Origin: Weizmannia acidilactici
GTDB lineage: Bacteria > Bacillota > Bacilli > Bacillales > Bacillaceae_C
Assembly: GCF_008974185.1 (NCBI RefSeq)
Contig: NZ_BKZP01000029.1
Coordinates: 1-42,866 of the forward strand
Direction of reading: 5' to 3'
Length of the DNA: 42,866 bases
The translations under genes and the position numbers were made by a program. Below are positions 41,463 to 42,866 of this stretch, one piece after another. Within the stretch, counting starts at the first letter, position 1, and every line of letters begins with the position of its first letter. The notes under the pieces are model-generated. The model had not been told where the DNA came from, did not search any database, and worked only from the letters and a program-made list of their open reading frames with translations.

Positions 41463-42052
41463 CCTGCGACATCCCTTTCTTTTTCACGATTTTCCCGCTT
41501 CCCAGCCAGCCGGAAGTGGACACTCCCATATGCCAAAAAAATCATAATGACAATCGCCGGATGGATATGGACGGTTTCCAGCAGGAGAAAAGAAACCGCA
41601 AACATCGCAATCCCAAATACAGTTCCCAAGCCTTTAACCGTTTTTTCTCCAAAATTGTAAGCCATCTCGCCCAGCATCACCGCAACGACGGGCATGACAC
41701 CGGCGATCATCCCGATAACAACCTTGGAATGGCTTAAGACGGTGACAAGCGACAATAAAGCAATCATAGCGATACTACTTGGAAAAATATGAAATAAAAC
41801 GGCCACCACCGCACCGCTTGTTTTTTTCAATTTATAGCCCAAGTATGCCGCCATTTTTGTGGCAATGGGCCCCGGCAAAGCGTTCGCAATCGCCAATATT
41901 TCCCCAAATTCTTCATCATCTGTCCATTTGTAGCGCGTAACCGCTTCATATCGGAACAGCGGCATAACGGACGGGCCGCCGCCGTATCCGAGAATGCCGG
42001 TACGGAGCATGGCCATCGCCAGCTGGACATACGCGTTTTGTTTCTTTTCCAA
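41459..42052 (-). CDS. chrA: Short-chain chromate-transporter subunit (ChrA family), first gene
   Basis: The start is TTG at 42052, eight bases after AGGAGG. The 197-residue protein is the partner half: RTGILGYGGGPSVMPL near residue 17 and ANALPGPIATKMAAYLGYKL near 52, with about five or six helices and a charged C-terminus. The two halves are clearly homologous to each other and are expected to sit in opposite membrane orientation. It lies 18 bp after the Lrp-type regulator gene. Confidence 0.92.
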   Translation of the reverse strand: MEKKQNAYVQLAMAMLRTGILGYGGGPSVMPLFRYEAVTRYKWTDDEEFGEILAIANALPGPIATKMAAYLGYKLKKTSGAVVAVLFHIFPSSIAMIALLSLVTVLSHSKVVIGMIAGVMPVVAVMLGEMAYNFGEKTVKGLGTVFGIAMFAVSFLLLETVHIHPAIVIMIFLAYGSVHFRLAGKRENREKERDVAG

Positions 42053-42070
42053 AACATAACCTCCTCGAAA

Positions 42071-42526
42071 TTACAGTTTCATGCCGATCCTGCTTTTGTA
42101 GCGTTTGATTAAAATTTGGCAATCCACGCTCGTGATCCCCGGCAGCGGATACAGTTTTTCTTCCAAAAACGCCTCCATTTCCCGGTTGTCTTTGAACAAG
42201 CCGTGCATATGGAGCTTGCTTGGGCCTGTCATGTGATAAAGGCTTGAAACTGCCGGTTCTTCGGCCAAAATGGCGGCGACTTCCTGCAGATGTTTCGGTT
42301 CGACTTCGACATTAAAAAAGGCAGAAACGGTGATGCCCGTTTTCTCCGGGTTAATCACAGCGGTGAACCGTTCTATAACGCCGTTTTCAATAAGCGTATT
42401 GATGCGTGCCTGCACGGCAACCCGTGACAAATTCACTTCTTTCGCCAAATTCGTGTAAGAAATTCTCCCATTTTGGATCAAAATCTGGATAATTTGGCGG
42501 TCAATATCGTCCATACAATCCGACAT
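42071..42526 (-). CDS. ywrC: Lrp/AsnC-family regulator (YwrC-like)
   Basis: I choose the ATG at 42526, five bases after GGGGGA; an ATG four codons later (MDDIDRQII) is an alternative. The roughly 151-residue product has the N-terminal AsnC helix-turn-helix ([40 protein letters not shown]) and the C-terminal RAM ligand-binding fold ([20 protein letters not shown], then [19 protein letters not shown]). The same order, regulator then two short chrA genes, occurs in B. subtilis ywrCBA, where it controls chromate response. The orthology is from memory. Confidence 0.9.
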   Translation of the reverse strand: MSDCMDDIDRQIIQILIQNGRISYTNLAKEVNLSRVAVQARINTLIENGVIERFTAVINPEKTGITVSAFFNVEVEPKHLQEVAAILAEEPAVSSLYHMTGPSKLHMHGLFKDNREMEAFLEEKLYPLPGITSVDCQILIKRYKSRIGMKL

Positions 42527-42590
42527 CCGAATCCCCCATTTCCCATTACGATTTGCAATCAAAATGCAACTCCTGCTTTCTATATGACTA

Positions 42591-42619
42591 AATATATATA
42601 AATTTATTTGTACGTTCAA
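42591..42619 (-). promoter_or_regulatory. Promoter of the ywrC-chrA operon
   Basis: Minus-strand TTGAAC (42614-42619), 17 bp, then TATATT (42591-42596), about 65 bp before the start codon. Confidence 0.65.
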
Positions 42620-42776
42620 CTAAAAAATAATAAAAATATTTTAATTACTTCAAAATTTATTGTGGTTTCGTTTTCATTTCTTTGTTAGATTACAGTTTGC
42701 AGCAAAAATGCCCTCTTTCTCTTACAAAAAGAAAGGAAAGTGTATGGTGAAGGAATCGTTTTAAAACAGGCATTCA

Positions 42777-42805
42777 TTGACAATTTTTTGATGTGATATT
42801 ACATT
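42777..42805 (+). promoter_or_regulatory. Candidate promoter facing the window edge
   Basis: TTGACA (42777-42782), 17 bp, then TACATT (42800-42805) on the plus strand. A gene would lie beyond the window. The rest of 42620-42866 shows no gene. Confidence 0.45.
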
Positions 42806-42866
42806 ACGTGAAAAAAGGAAAAACGTTTCTTTTTGGATTTTATGTTACATAATTTTACACAAAAAA

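Overview
The window looks like chromosome of a mesophilic to moderately thermophilic Bacillaceae, something like Heyndrickxia (Bacillus) coagulans. The support is gene content: a divergent comK and sigma-factor pair, an S-box-controlled yitJ, B12-dependent metH, a YwqC/D/E-type tyrosine-kinase module, a ywrC-like Lrp plus split chrA operon, AGGAGG or AAGGGGG ribosome-binding sites and frequent TTG/GTG starts. The genus is inference. I see no rRNA, tRNA or CRISPR array.

Region 1 (1-16898) is a Wzy-dependent capsule/exopolysaccharide locus. Almost all of it reads on the minus strand. In transcription order it holds chain-length/kinase regulators (ywqC, ywqD, ywqE types), gtaB, a membrane 4,6-dehydratase, a short-chain reductase/epimerase, the initiating phosphoglycosyltransferase, two GT4 enzymes, the Wzy polymerase, a GT2 enzyme, a UDP-glucuronate 4-epimerase and the Wzx flippase. 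A decayed IS separates the last two. The serotype-specific part (about 1-10500) is clearly more AT-rich than the conserved part, as in a swapped polysaccharide cassette. A divergent SGNH-hydrolase-like gene closes the locus.

Region 2 (16899-23250) holds a large 52-bp repeat array, a short sigma factor facing comK across a region with four 22-bp repeats, a broken csbD, the fetA-fetB metal exporter, and an orphan DnaD-type replication protein flanked by repeats.

Region 3 (23251-29731) is methionine synthesis. metH and yitJ are separated by a second 52-bp array related to the first, and yitJ sits behind a SAM-I riboswitch.

Region 4 (29927-33543) holds a GNAT acetyltransferase, an LCP ligase (lytR/tagU type), and then, in what looks like an empty 1.1-kb gap, seven tandem small-RNA genes on the plus strand. 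Each has the same promoter: two TTTAA-type half-sites about 11 bp apart, then exactly 10 nt, then TATACT (TATGAT in unit 1). Each has a C-rich unpaired stretch and its own terminator. The layout closely resembles the CiaR-controlled csRNAs of streptococci and the LhrC RNAs of Listeria. I consider it the strongest candidate for an undescribed system here.

Region 5 (33544-42866) holds two DedA-family genes (one fused to a PAP2-like domain lacking its catalytic residues), a dead tnpB fragment, two unlisted small proteins, an HxlR regulator with a putative operator, a MITE-like element, a GntR/DUF1648 pair with a palindromic operator, a nested 21-bp/197-bp repeat array, and an Lrp-chrA-chrA chromate-transporter operon.
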